Assembly: GCF_021277265.1 (NCBI RefSeq)
Contig: NZ_JAJSOH010000009.1
Location: 1 to 64,000 of the forward strand
Length of the DNA stretch: 64,000 bases
Origin: Kineosporia rhizophila
Lineage (GTDB): Bacteria; Actinomycetota; Actinomycetes; Actinomycetales; Kineosporiaceae
Direction: 5' to 3'
Shown one piece after another: positions 1 to 9,132 of the stretch. The stretch's first letter is position 1. Every line of letters starts with the position of its first letter. The notes beneath the pieces were generated by a model that saw only the letters and a program-made list of their open reading frames with translations, ran no database searches and had not been told where the DNA came from. A program made the position numbers and the translations under genes.

Positions 1-2
1 GC

Positions 3-2963
3 CCCACGGCGTGGCCCACCGGCGCCAGCACGCATCGCCCGGTTCCCGCCGAAGACGTCACCCGCCCCAGCCAGACCCGTCCCGATGTGCAGGCCCGGCC
101 GGCCCGGCCGTCGGCACCGGCGGCTGGGCAGGACCGCGCTCCCCGGCGCACGGCCTCGCTGTTCCCCACCCCCAGCGTGGCCATCACGGGCTCCATGCCA
201 CTGCCGCCCCGGGTCAAGAGCAGTAAGCGCACCGACGCACTGTTCGGTGGCGAGGGCTCCGCGGAGCAGTCGGCCGCACCCCAGCCTCAGCCTGCACCCC
301 AGCCTCGGCCCACGCAGCAGCCCCAGGGCCGTTCCCAGTCGAGTCAGTCGCCGCAAGGCGGCTATCCGAGCCGGTCGTCGTCCAGCCCCTTGCAGCCCGC
401 CCCCACCCCCCAGCGATTCCAGGGGCAGGGGCGCGGTGAAGCTCTCGCCCCGAACCGGCAGTCGGATCAGCGGGCAGCCCCGCCCCTGATGGCCGCGCCG
501 CTGCGCCCCCAGCGTCCGGTGAGCAATCCGGCCACCGGCGCCAGGCCGCTGCAGCCCGGCCTGGGGCAGCCCGAGGCCACGTCGTCCGCGCCGCAGCCGC
601 AGCCGCAGCCGACCCAGGCTTACGGGAACGAGTCGCCGCCGAGTCCCCCCGGGGCGGAGGAGGCGCAACAGAGCTGGGCCGAGCAGACCTGGGGCCGGTT
701 GAACGAGCCTCTGCCCGATCACGCCCAGACGGCCTGGCCGGAACAGGATCAGGTCCGGTCGGCCCCGGCCCCGGCCCCGGCCAGCCAGCCCCAGCCGGGT
801 CAGCACCAACCGGGTCAGCACCAGTCTGGCCAGCACCAGCCTGGCCAGCCCGAGGTCCACTACCCCCAGTCTGGTAGCCCTCAGCTGGGCCAGCCCCAGC
901 CGGGGCAATCCTGGTTGCACCAGCCCCAGCCAGTTGAACCCGGGTTGCACCAGCCCCAGCCGGGTCAGCCCGGGTTGCCGCAGCCTGGGCAGCACCAGCC
1001 TGGTCAACCCGAGTCGGGTCGGCCCCAACAGGGTCGCCCCCAGCCCAGTCGTCTTCGGGCCACTCAGCCGCGCGGGCCCGAAACCCGGAACCGCCCAGAG
1101 CCTCAGAACCGGCCTCAGCAAGGAAGCCGGCCCGAGGGCGCAGGCCGGCCAGGCTCCGACGGTCGGCCCGCGCGCCGCACCGCCTCGCTGTTCCCCACCC
1201 CCAGCGTGGCCATGACCGGTTCGATGCCCCTACCTCCCCTGGGCAAGAACCGTCGCCGCACCGAAGCTCTCTTCGGTGACATCAGCCCCGCGGTCGACAC
1301 CCAGGCCATTCCCGTGCCGCTGCAGGCCCTCGAGCAGGCCAAGAAGGCTGCTCAGCCGCGCTCTGCCGGGCAGCCGGGTCACTCCTCGCAGCCGGGTGGT
1401 CCTCAGCAGTCGGGTCGAGCGGCTCAGCCGGCCCAGTTCGCCCAGCCCCCGCGCACCCGCCCGGCGGCAAACCCGCTGGACAGTGGTCCGATCGCCACGG
1501 CCGCAGCAGCCCGCACCGCAGCCGGGATGCGGGCCGGCCGACCGGCTTCGCGGCCGATCGGAGACCCCGCCCCACAGGCACCGGGTCATCCGGGCGCAGA
1601 CTTCGGCCAAGGCCCTGCCCAGGGCCAGTGGCCTGGGCAGGGCGCCGGGTCCGGCCCGGGGCAAGGGCAGAACCCGGGCTCGGCGTTCGGTACAGGTTCT
1701 AGCTCGGGCACCGGCTTCGGTCAGGGCCAGAACACCGCCGCGAGCTTCGGGCAAGGCCAGAACACCGCCGCCGGTTTCGGCCCGGACCAGGACGCCGCTG
1801 CCGGCTTCGCCCAAGGTCAGGGCGAGACGGCCGGCTACGGCCGGGGCGGCCAGGGTTACGGCGAAGACACCACCCGAGACTTCGGCCAGAGCGCCGGCCA
1901 GGGCTTCGGCTCAGACCGCAACCAGCGCTTCGGCCCGGCTCTGGGTTACGGCCCGGGCCAGGCCGAGTCGAATTCCCCGTCGCCCGAACGGATTCCCACG
2001 GCCCGGCCGGTGGTCCCGGGTGCCCCACCGTCACTGTTCGCATCACCCAGCTCATCCGCCGGCGACGCGCCCGGTGGTGAACTGGCGTCCCCGCACGAGG
2101 CGGGACAGCATGCCGGGATGGGTTCCGAGCGCGCTGCCGGTCCTGGTCGTCACCGTGGCCCCGCCGAGGGCCGCGCCTCGGCCGCCGCGAACTCGCGGCT
2201 GCCCTGGGAAGAGGGCTGGTCGCCCAATCCGCACTCGGTGGGCCCGCCCTCGGCCCTGGAGTCCAGCGGGCCGTTCTCCATCGTCATCCCGCCCGAGGCC
2301 CCGCCGAAGGACCAGTCGCGCAAGGTGCTGGTCGGCGTCCTGATCGTGTTCGCCGTCCTGCTCCTGGTCGCCGCCTGGTCGCTGCGAGGCCTGTTCACCG
2401 GCTCCGACGACAGCGCGGCCGGTCCGCGGGAGCAGGGTCCGGTGCTCACCACCGCCCCGATCGCCAGCAAGACCCAGGAAGAGGCGGCCCAGACCGAGGC
2501 CCCGGTCGCTCCGAGCCCCACCGAGGAGCCCGTGGTCGTCGAGATCGAGGCGGTCACCGCCATCGATCCGCTCGGCGACGGTGACGAGCGCTCGGCCGGC
2601 GCGGCCCGCGCGGTGGACGGCGACGAGGACACCTTCTGGGAGTCCGAGCGGTACCAGAGCGCAGCTTTCGGGGGGCTGAAGAAAGGCCTGGGGCTGGCGA
2701 TCGAGTTGAGGCGTACTACGGCGGTAAGCTCCGCAGAGATCGATGTCGCCGGAACCGGCGGGCGCGTTCAGCTGCGCACCGCCGACGAGCCAGAGTTCGA
2801 GGGTTCGACCTCAATCGGTTCGGGGTCGTTCGAGAACGGCACGGTCACCGTCGACGCCAAGGAAGACGCCGACGCCGGGAAGTACGTCATTTTGTGGTTC
2901 ACCGAGCTCCCGGCAGTGGAGAGCGGGTACCGGATGGAAGTCTCCGAGGTGCGACTGACGTGA
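3..2963 (+). CDS. Disordered single-pass membrane protein with C-terminal extracellular discoidin-like domain (5' partial)
   Basis: The frame is open to the left edge, so the true start lies outside the window. About 760 residues are Pro/Gln/Gly-rich and probably disordered. One membrane segment follows at about 2325-2393 (VLVGVLIVFAVLLLVAAW), then about 190 residues outside the cell. The last 140 residues (RAVDGDEDTFWES, then a beta-rich stretch ending MEVSEVRLT) resemble the F5/8-type-C-like domain found at the end of the actinobacterial MviN/pseudokinase protein. A motif of about 35 residues (RTASLFPTPSVA...ALFG) occurs twice, at about 141-245 and 1171-1280. Its stop overlaps the sigM start by 4 bp (GTGA), so the two are translationally coupled. 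The position just before sigM is where relatives keep murJ/mviN or its pseudokinase partner, so a role in peptidoglycan export control is inferred. No kinase or MurJ part is visible here. Confidence 0.75.
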   Translation, partial: PTAWPTGASTHRPVPAEDVTRPSQTRPDVQARPARPSAPAAGQDRAPRRTASLFPTPSVAITGSMPLPPRVKSSKRTDALFGGEGSAEQSAAPQPQPAPQPRPTQQPQGRSQSSQSPQGGYPSRSSSSPLQPAPTPQRFQGQGRGEALAPNRQSDQRAAPPLMAAPLRPQRPVSNPATGARPLQPGLGQPEATSSAPQPQPQPTQAYGNESPPSPPGAEEAQQSWAEQTWGRLNEPLPDHAQTAWPEQDQVRSAPAPAPASQPQPGQHQPGQHQSGQHQPGQPEVHYPQSGSPQLGQPQPGQSWLHQPQPVEPGLHQPQPGQPGLPQPGQHQPGQPESGRPQQGRPQPSRLRATQPRGPETRNRPEPQNRPQQGSRPEGAGRPGSDGRPARRTASLFPTPSVAMTGSMPLPPLGKNRRRTEALFGDISPAVDTQAIPVPLQALEQAKKAAQPRSAGQPGHSSQPGGPQQSGRAAQPAQFAQPPRTRPAANPLDSGPIATAAAARTAAGMRAGRPASRPIGDPAPQAPGHPGADFGQGPAQGQWPGQGAGSGPGQGQNPGSAFGTGSSSGTGFGQGQNTAASFGQGQNTAAGFGPDQDAAAGFAQGQGETAGYGRGGQGYGEDTTRDFGQSAGQGFGSDRNQRFGPALGYGPGQAESNSPSPERIPTARPVVPGAPPSLFASPSSSAGDAPGGELASPHEAGQHAGMGSERAAGPGRHRGPAEGRASAAANSRLPWEEGWSPNPHSVGPPSALESSGPFSIVIPPEAPPKDQSRKVLVGVLIVFAVLLLVAAWSLRGLFTGSDDSAAGPREQGPVLTTAPIASKTQEEAAQTEAPVAPSPTEEPVVVEIEAVTAIDPLGDGDERSAGAARAVDGDEDTFWESERYQSAAFGGLKKGLGLAIELRRTTAVSSAEIDVAGTGGRVQLRTADEPEFEGSTSIGSGSFENGTVTVDAKEDADAGKYVILWFTELPAVESGYRMEVSEVRLT

Positions 2964-3730
2964 GTGACGACGGTGAGGTCGACGACCGTCGTCTGATCGC
3001 CGCCCACCTCACCGGCGACCCGGACGCGTTCTCGGTGATCGTCCGCCGGCACGCCGACCGCCTGTGGGCCGTCGCCCTGCGTACCACCGGCGATCCCGAA
3101 GAGGCGGCCGACGCGGTGCAGGACGCGATGGTGTCGGCCCTGCGGTACGCCGACCACTACCGCGGCGACGCGGCGGTGAGCACCTGGCTGCACCGCATCG
3201 TGGTGAACGCCTCCCTCGACCGACTGCGCCGGCGGGCGGCCCGGCCGAGCGTGCCGCTCGGCGAGCGCGATGTGGTGGCCGGCGCCGACGCTCATGCCGC
3301 CACGGTGGCCCGCCTCGACGTGCGCAGCGCCCTGGCCAAGCTGCCCGAGGCCCAGCGCGTGGCCCTGGTCCTGGTCGACCTGGAAGACATCCCGGTGGCC
3401 GAGGCCGCCCAGATGCTCGGTGTGGCGGAAGGCACGGTGAAGTCCCGGTGCTCGCGGGCCCGGGTCGCGCTGGCCCAGTTGCTCCGTGGCGCAGGTTCCG
3501 GCCAGGCCGCCCCGCAGAACGCTCCCGCCGCAGGTCAGGCCCGTGACCGCCGGGCCGGTCGAGCCGGTACGGCGGCGCCCGGTTTCATCGGTGAGGCGCG
3601 ACCGAGCCCCTACCGGAACGACCCGTACGACGCAGAGCCGGACCATCCGGCGGGGAACCACAGAGGCAGCGGCCGCGTCACATCGGAGGAGCCCCCCCGA
3701 GGACACAGCCGAGCAGGAGAAGGTTGGTGA
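2960..3730 (+). CDS. sigM: ECF RNA polymerase sigma factor, SigM type
   Basis: 256 residues. Sigma region 2 is at about residues 15-95 (HADRLWAVALRTTGDPEEAADAVQDAMVSALRY, then STWLHRIVVNASLDRLRRR). Region 4 is at about 125-175 (LPEAQRVALVLVDLEDIPVAEAAQMLGVAEGTVKSRCSRAR). The last 80 residues are a low-complexity tail not needed for the fold. I chose the GTG at 2960 because it overlaps the upstream stop by 4 bp and begins MSDDGEVDD just before region 2; the longer frame from 2894 runs inside the previous gene. The next gene starts within 4 bp of the stop and encodes a zinc-binding anti-sigma, the usual sigma/anti-sigma pair. In mycobacteria the gene in this place is sigM, which responds to envelope and redox stress; that role is inferred here. 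Confidence 0.93.
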   Translation: MSDDGEVDDRRLIAAHLTGDPDAFSVIVRRHADRLWAVALRTTGDPEEAADAVQDAMVSALRYADHYRGDAAVSTWLHRIVVNASLDRLRRRAARPSVPLGERDVVAGADAHAATVARLDVRSALAKLPEAQRVALVLVDLEDIPVAEAAQMLGVAEGTVKSRCSRARVALAQLLRGAGSGQAAPQNAPAAGQARDRRAGRAGTAAPGFIGEARPSPYRNDPYDAEPDHPAGNHRGSGRVTSEEPPRGHSRAGEGW

Positions 3731-5268
3731 GCATGCCCGCCCACCCGGAAGACGAGCTCCTGGCCGACCTTGCCGCCGACGTTCTGCCGGTCGACGCTGC
3801 CCGCCAGGTCGAGGCCCACGTGCTCACCTGCGCGCGGTGCTCCCAGGTGCTGTCCGACGCCGAGAGCGTGCGCACTCTGCTGCGTCAGGCACCCCGCGAG
3901 GCGATGCCGCCGCAGGTCATGGCCCGGCTCGAGCAGGCCTTCGCCGCCGCCCGGCAGGGCCAGGAACCCCAGCCCATGCCCCGCGCCCAGTCTCCGCAGG
4001 CCGCTCAACCGCCGCAGGCGGCACCGGCACCGCAGGCAGCGACCGGCCCTCTCCGACGAGGCACCCGCGCCGGCCAGACCGGCCCCCAGCCCCAGGGCTT
4101 CCACCCCAGCGGTCCGCAGCCCCAGAGCCTCCGCCCGACCGGCCCGCTGCCTCAGGGCCAGCGCCCTACCGGCGCACACCCCCAAAGCGCGCATCCCCAG
4201 CATCCCCAGCATCCCCAAGGTGCGAACCCGACCGGCCCCACCCCTCAGGGCCCGCGCGCCACCGGCCCGGTCCCCCAGGACCCGCGCCAGACCCCGCAGC
4301 AACCGGTGCAGCCCACGCAGAAGAAACCCCAGCGGCCGGCCGAACTCGACCAGGGCGCTCAGGCGGCATCCAACACATCGTCCTACCGCGTGCGTTCGTT
4401 CAAGCGCCAAGAGAACGAGACGGCTTACCCCGCCGAGAGCCCCACTGCACTCCACCCAGCCGTACGCGAAGACGCACCCGACCCGGAACTGACGCAACCC
4501 GTCCGCAAACGCCGTCGCGCCGTCGCCCCGCCGTCCGACAACACCTCCTCGATCACCCAGGTGATGCGCCCGGTCCGGGACAAGGGCCCGGCCAAGCTCA
4601 CCCGGATGGACTCGACCCAGGCCATCCGCGTGCGCCGGCAGGCCCTGGAGGAACAGAAGGCCGACGAGCCGTCGCGCTGGCCCCGGATCTCCCCGCAGAT
4701 CGCGGCGGCGGTGGTGCTGGTCATGGCTCTGGCCGGCGGCGTGGTCACCTGGCAGATCCGCGGCGGTGGCAGCGGGGCCGACGAGATGTCCTCCGGTGCC
4801 GCGAGCGCCTCCGACTCACAGGCCGGCCCGGTGCTGGCCTCGGTGCTGGAGACCGGCACGAAGTACCAGAAGGCCGAACTCGGCTCCCAGGTCGGCCAAC
4901 TCGTGCAGAAGCGCAACCAGCCGCTCCTCGACGACCCGGCCGAATCGTCCTCTGGTGAAAGTGGTGACCAGACTCTCAGTGCGCAGGAGGACGGCTCCGC
5001 GAGCCCTGCGCAGGAGTCGGGCGCGCCGCAGAGCGCTCCCCAGGGCAACCAGATACTGAAGGACCCGGCGGCCCTGCAGGCCTGCCTCAAGGCGATCGAC
5101 CGGGCCGACTCCCAGCCGGTCGCCGTCGACCTGGCCACCTACAACGGCCAGGAGGCCGCGCTCATCGTGCTGCCGGGTACCAGCGGCGGGTACGACGTGT
5201 GGATCGTGGCCAGAACCTGTCAACCTGGTGCCGACGGCACCATCGACGTCGTCGAGGTGGACTCGTGA
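3727..5268 (+). CDS. Zinc-finger anti-sigma factor with long Pro/Gln linker and one membrane segment
   Basis: 513 residues. The N-terminal 45 residues carry the anti-sigma zinc motif H-x3-C-x2-C ([15 protein letters not shown]), which in this family binds and silences the partner sigma factor. A Pro/Gln/Ala-rich linker of about 250 residues follows. One membrane helix lies at about 4695-4755 ([18 protein letters not shown]), then about 170 residues outside the cell ending in a small Cys-containing globular part (LQACLKAID...[10 protein letters not shown]). Start: GTG at 3727 overlaps the sigM stop (GTGA) and has AGGAGAAGG just upstream; ATG 3733 is the alternative. It is equivalent in position to mycobacterial rsmA (Rv3912). 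The linker is unusually long for the family and resembles the disordered tract of the first gene in the window. Confidence 0.85.
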   Translation: MSMPAHPEDELLADLAADVLPVDAARQVEAHVLTCARCSQVLSDAESVRTLLRQAPREAMPPQVMARLEQAFAAARQGQEPQPMPRAQSPQAAQPPQAAPAPQAATGPLRRGTRAGQTGPQPQGFHPSGPQPQSLRPTGPLPQGQRPTGAHPQSAHPQHPQHPQGANPTGPTPQGPRATGPVPQDPRQTPQQPVQPTQKKPQRPAELDQGAQAASNTSSYRVRSFKRQENETAYPAESPTALHPAVREDAPDPELTQPVRKRRRAVAPPSDNTSSITQVMRPVRDKGPAKLTRMDSTQAIRVRRQALEEQKADEPSRWPRISPQIAAAVVLVMALAGGVVTWQIRGGGSGADEMSSGAASASDSQAGPVLASVLETGTKYQKAELGSQVGQLVQKRNQPLLDDPAESSSGESGDQTLSAQEDGSASPAQESGAPQSAPQGNQILKDPAALQACLKAIDRADSQPVAVDLATYNGQEAALIVLPGTSGGYDVWIVARTCQPGADGTIDVVEVDS

Positions 5269-5383
5269 GGCCCCACTGACCTGGTGCTTCCCGGGGCACC
5301 GGCGGGCGGGTGGGACAGGGAACACCACGACCGCCCACGCGGTTGCACAGCATCAGGCACTAGGCACTGGACTTGGAGAAGAC

Positions 5384-6406
5384 GTGAGCGACGTCAGGAA
5401 CGTCATTATCATCGGTTCGGGACCGGCGGGTTACACCGCGGCTCTCTACGCGGCCCGCGCGAGCCTGAACCCCCTGGTCTTCGAGGGTTCGGTGACTTCC
5501 GGCGGCGCTCTGATGAACACCACCGAGGTGGAGAACTTCCCCGGTTTCCCGGACGGGATCCAGGGTCCCGAGCTGATGGACAAGCTCCGCAGCCAGGCCG
5601 AGAAGTTCGGCGCCGAGCTGATCCCCGACGACGTCACCGAGCTGCACGCCACCGGTGACATCAAGGAGGTCAAGCTCCACGACGGCACCACCTACCGGGC
5701 CAAGTCGGTGATCCTGGCCACCGGTTCCGCCTACCGCGAGCTCGGCCTGCCGAAGGAGAAGGCGCTCTCCGGCCACGGTGTCAGCTGGTGTGCCACCTGT
5801 GACGGCTTCTTCTTCCGCGAGCAGGACATCGCCGTGGTCGGCGGGGGCGACTCCGCCCTGGAGGAGGCCACCTTCCTCACCCGCTTCGCCCGCTCGGTCA
5901 CTGTCGTGCACCGCCGCGACTCGCTGCGCGCCTCCAAGATCATGCAGGAGCGGGCGACGGCCAACCCGAAGATCCGCTGGGCCTGGAACAGCGAGGTCGT
6001 GGACATCCACGGCGACGCGAAGGTCTCCGGCATCCGGCTGCGCGACACCGTCACCGGTGAGGAGCGCGACCTGGAGATCACCGGCCTGTTCGTGGCGATC
6101 GGCCACGACCCGCGCACCGAGCTGATCAAGGGCCAGCTGGAGCTGGACGACGCCGGCTACATCAGGACCGAGGGCCGCTCCTCGCGCACCAGCGTGCCCG
6201 GCGTGTTCGCCTGCGGCGACGTCGTCGACCACGAGTACCAGCAGGCCATCACCGCCGCGGCCTCCGGCACCACCGCCGCGATCGACGCGGAGCGCTTCCT
6301 GGCCGCAGTGGACGACGTCACCTCCGGCCTGGGTGAGGGCACGGTGGCCAGTGCGGCCGCAGAGCGCGCCGAGACCGTCGCGAACTGGAGTTCCGTGGTC
6401 CACTGA
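5384..6406 (+). CDS. trxB: Thioredoxin-disulfide reductase
   Basis: 340 residues. It is a flavoprotein that passes electrons from NADPH to thioredoxin in the cytoplasm. The FAD-binding motif GSGPAG is at residues 11-16, the redox pair CATC is at Cys136 and Cys139, the NADPH-binding [10 protein letters not shown] lies in the middle, and the C-terminal FAD motif is [23 protein letters not shown]. Length is normal for the low-molecular-weight class. The GTG at 5384 has GGAGAAGA directly upstream and starts [13 protein letters not shown]; the longer frame has no support. The gap of 115 bp after the anti-sigma gene and the following trxA match the conserved sigM-rsmA-trxB-trxA order. Confidence 0.97.
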   Translation: MSDVRNVIIIGSGPAGYTAALYAARASLNPLVFEGSVTSGGALMNTTEVENFPGFPDGIQGPELMDKLRSQAEKFGAELIPDDVTELHATGDIKEVKLHDGTTYRAKSVILATGSAYRELGLPKEKALSGHGVSWCATCDGFFFREQDIAVVGGGDSALEEATFLTRFARSVTVVHRRDSLRASKIMQERATANPKIRWAWNSEVVDIHGDAKVSGIRLRDTVTGEERDLEITGLFVAIGHDPRTELIKGQLELDDAGYIRTEGRSSRTSVPGVFACGDVVDHEYQQAITAAASGTTAAIDAERFLAAVDDVTSGLGEGTVASAAAERAETVANWSSVVH

Positions 6407-6550
6407 AGTACCTGGTCGGGCCCGCAACTCGCGGCCCCGACCTGCCCGCCGTGACCCTCCAGGTCCGGCATCATCGTCCGGGCCCCGGTCTCCCACCTGG
6501 TCCCGGTACGTCTGAAATCGCTTTACGCCCGCCACTTTCGAGGAGAACCG

Positions 6551-6886
6551 ATGGCTGACACGACGAACGCACCCAAGGCCGTCACGGACGAGACGTTCGA
6601 TGCCGAGGTGCTGAAGTCCGACAAGCCCGTGCTGGTCGACTTCTGGGCGCCGTGGTGCGGCCCGTGCCTGCAGGTGGCGCCGGTGCTGGCCGAGATCGCC
6701 GCCGCGCACGACGAGATCACCGTGGTGAAGGTGAACACCGACGAGAACCCCAAGGTGGCCTCGTCGTACGGCATCACCTCGATCCCGACGCTGAACGTCT
6801 ACCAGAACGGGGAACTGGTGAAGTCGATCATCGGCGCCAAGCCGAAGCCGATCCTGCTCCGTGAGCTGGCGGACTACCTGAACTGA
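6551..6886 (+). CDS. trxA: Thioredoxin
   Basis: 111 residues, a full-length thioredoxin. The active site W35-C36-G37-P38-C39 (FWAPWCGPC) and the cis-proline in TSIPT (Pro79) are present. The residue after the second cysteine is Leu where Lys or Arg is usual, a small departure near the active site. The start ATG has AGGAGA 6-11 bp upstream. It receives electrons from the TrxB encoded 144 bp upstream and reduces protein disulfides in the cytoplasm. The stop lies only 12 bp before the next gene, so the two are probably co-transcribed. Confidence 0.97.
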   Translation: MADTTNAPKAVTDETFDAEVLKSDKPVLVDFWAPWCGPCLQVAPVLAEIAAAHDEITVVKVNTDENPKVASSYGITSIPTLNVYQNGELVKSIIGAKPKPILLRELADYLN

Positions 6887-6898
6887 TCCGACTTCACG

Positions 6899-8110
6899 AT
6901 GGTGAGCACTTCCCCCCGCCATCAGGCGTCTGTCCCGGATCTGCCCACGCTGATGGGTAGGTCCGGGGCTGGGCGGCCGCTCCGCCTGGGTGACGACGAC
7001 GAACTGGTTCCGGTCCTGCGGGCGCTCCTGGTCCGCGCCGGTGCACTGCTGCCTGGCGTGGTGGCGCAGCCACCGGCCCAGGAGACGCGGTTCGATCAGC
7101 CGCTCGACGCGGCTGTGCGCGGTTTCCAGCAGGACCGTGGGCTGGTCACCGATGGGGTGGTCGGCCCGCAGACTGCACTCGCGCTCGACGGCGCCCGCTG
7201 GCGTCTGGGCGACCGCACGCTGCTGCTGACGGCTGGTCACTGGATGCGTGGAGACGATGTCTCTGCGCTGCAAGAACGCATGGTCGTCCTCGGTCTGCAC
7301 GCTGGGCCGGTAGACGGCATCTTCGGGCCAGCCACCGAGTCGTCGCTGCGAGAGCTGCAGCGGGGGCTTGGGCTGCCCGCTGACGGTATCTGTGGCCGTC
7401 CTACGTTCACGGCTCTGGGCGCCCTGGGACGTTCGGTCTCCGGGGGCGACGCCTGGGCGCTGCGCTCGCGTGGTTCCGTTGCCATGGCCGGCGTCAGCCT
7501 GGCCGGCAAAACGGTGGTGCTCGACCCGGGCTCCGACCATACGCCGGGCGCCGGCGGGGTCACCGAGGCCTCAGTGGCGTACGACGTGGCGCTGCGCCTG
7601 GCCGACCGGCTCTCCGCCGTGGGTGCGCGGGTCCGGCTGACCCACAACCCCGACCAGGACGTCAGCACCGAGGACAGGGTGGCCCTGGCCGAGTCGGAGA
7701 GCGCGGATCTGGTGATCAACCTGATCACCGAGCGCCATCACAATCCGGTCGCCTCCGGTGTGGCCACCTACTACTGGGGTGGCGGCCGGGTCGGGCAGCA
7801 CTCGGAGGTCGGACAGCGCCTGGCCCAGCTGATGCAGCGCGAGATCGTCGCCCGTACGACGTTGCTCGACTGCCACAGCCATCCGTGCTCGTACGACCCG
7901 GTGCGGCTGACCCGGATGCCGGCCGTGATCCTGGCGCTGGGCTATCTGACCAACCCGGAAGACGCGGCTCACCTGGGCGATGCCGACTTCCGGTCCCAGG
8001 TCGCCGAGGCCATCCTGTTCGCCGTGCAGAGGCTCTACCTCGCCGAGAACGACGCTGAGACGGGAACCCTGAAGCTCAGCGACGTGCAGGCGTTCGCCCG
8101 GCAGCGCTGA
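6899..8110 (+). CDS. cwlM: CwlM-type protein: two peptidoglycan-binding domains plus amidase_3-like domain
   Basis: 403 residues. Two PG_binding_1-like domains occur at about residues 25-95 (FDQPLDAAVRGFQQDRGLVTDG, VVGPQTALALDG) and 100-175 (VSALQERMVVLGLHAG, FGPATESSLRELQRG). An N-acetylmuramoyl-L-alanine amidase_3 fold follows at about 195-385 (VVLDPGSDHTPGAGGVTEA ... ILALGYLTNPEDAAHLGD). No signal peptide is visible, which fits a cytoplasmic protein. In mycobacteria the gene directly after trxC is cwlM, a phosphorylated regulator of MurA rather than a working hydrolase. Here also the site is degraded: the usual DxGHGG reads DPGSDH, and the Glu normally before the GxLTN motif is replaced (ILALGYLTN). 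The start is the ATG 12 bp after trxA; no strong ribosome site is visible, and the GTG at 6902 is an alternative. A strong terminator follows. Confidence 0.85.
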   Translation: MVSTSPRHQASVPDLPTLMGRSGAGRPLRLGDDDELVPVLRALLVRAGALLPGVVAQPPAQETRFDQPLDAAVRGFQQDRGLVTDGVVGPQTALALDGARWRLGDRTLLLTAGHWMRGDDVSALQERMVVLGLHAGPVDGIFGPATESSLRELQRGLGLPADGICGRPTFTALGALGRSVSGGDAWALRSRGSVAMAGVSLAGKTVVLDPGSDHTPGAGGVTEASVAYDVALRLADRLSAVGARVRLTHNPDQDVSTEDRVALAESESADLVINLITERHHNPVASGVATYYWGGGRVGQHSEVGQRLAQLMQREIVARTTLLDCHSHPCSYDPVRLTRMPAVILALGYLTNPEDAAHLGDADFRSQVAEAILFAVQRLYLAENDAETGTLKLSDVQAFARQR

Positions 8111-8122
8111 TCCGGCATGCAG

Positions 8123-8150
8123 AAGCCCCCACCCACACGGGTGGGGGCTT
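8123..8150 (+). terminator. Rho-independent-type hairpin after cwlM
   Basis: A perfect 12-bp stem (AAGCCCCCACCC / GGGTGGGGGCTT) with a 4-nt loop, 12 bp after the cwlM stop. It closes the sigM-cwlM run and lies between it and the convergent GNAT gene, so it may serve both strands. Confidence 0.85.
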
Positions 8151-8196
8151 CGCGCTGGGGGCTCACAGACGTCTTTAGTTTAAGGACGTTCGTGAG

Positions 8197-8859
8197 CTAG
8201 GGAGCGATGCTCGTCCCGGAGAGCGCGGGGAGACGCACTGTTCCGAGAATCTGCTCCAGGGCCAGTTCGACGTCTTCCCGCCAGGAGATCGCCGTCTTGA
8301 GTTCGAGCCGCAGCCGTGGGAACCGCTGGTGCTGACGTACGGTCTTGAACCCCACAGCGGTGAGCAGATCGGCCGGTACGAGGCAGGACGCCTTCTCCTT
8401 GTCCTCGTCGTTGGGGTCAGCCGTCATCCCTCCCCCTGCGGTGAGGCCGAACGCCTCCAGCGCGCGCACCCCGCGCCGGCTCAGATCCTTGGCCGTAGCC
8501 TGCACCAGCATGCGCGCCAGGCCCGCGCCGGCGAACTGCGGGAGGACCCGCGCCGTCATCAGCAGTACCGCGTCACCACTCACCGGGGACGTAGGGAACT
8601 CCAGCGCTCTGGGCACCAGGGCCGGCGGGGCGTACATGACGAAACCGGCGGGCTCGTCGTCGACGTAGGCGACCCGCCCGCACGACCCCCACTCCAGCAA
8701 CGTCCGGGAGACCCAGGCCTCCTTCTCGAAACCCGTGTCCCCCGCCTGGCCGGCCTGCTTCGCCGCCAGCGGATCGAGTTCCCAGGTGACACAACGCCGG
8801 CACGTACTCGGAAGGTCCGAGAGATTGTCCAGCGTGAGCGGTGCGAGCCTCCGGCTCAT
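8197..8859 (-). CDS. GNAT-family N-acetyltransferase
   Basis: 220 residues. The N-terminal third has a Cys pair (LPSTCRRCVTWELDP) typical of the actinobacterial GNAT found next to cwlM (Rv3916c in M. tuberculosis). The acetyl-CoA-binding part is VLLMTARVLPQFAGAGLARMLVQATAKDLSRRGVRALEAFG, where QFAGAGLARML corresponds to the Q/R-x-x-G-x-G/A loop. The start was set at 8859 because AGGAG lies about 9 bp upstream on the minus strand; the longer frame to 8961 is not supported. The substrate is unknown. It runs convergent to cwlM and divergent from the aminotransferase, with about 270 bp between their starts. Confidence 0.85.
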   Translation of the reverse strand: MSRRLAPLTLDNLSDLPSTCRRCVTWELDPLAAKQAGQAGDTGFEKEAWVSRTLLEWGSCGRVAYVDDEPAGFVMYAPPALVPRALEFPTSPVSGDAVLLMTARVLPQFAGAGLARMLVQATAKDLSRRGVRALEAFGLTAGGGMTADPNDEDKEKASCLVPADLLTAVGFKTVRQHQRFPRLRLELKTAISWREDVELALEQILGTVRLPALSGTSIAP

Positions 8860-9132
8860 CCAATGGCTCCTGCGGCGGTGATCGGATCTGATGCGGGCAA
8901 GGGTGTCGGCGGCAGTGGCTTCGGCGGCAATGTCGTCATCGGAGTCTGTTTGTCGGCGCACAACGCGCGAACCACGAGATCACCGACCGGAAAAGATCGT
9001 AGGCCCGGTGGGCGTACCACGTGAATACGTCATGCAGTTACTTCTTGGTTACAGAAAGTTACCCCATAGACATCCCGGGACCTACCTGATGGTCTTACAC
9101 GTCTGACGATGTCGCGAGCGGTGAAGGTGATC

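Noticed and set aside
5360-7540. 726-codon minus-strand frame under trxB-trxA-cwlM
   Set aside because: Antisense shadow of three well-supported genes; His/Arg/Gly-rich with no domain.
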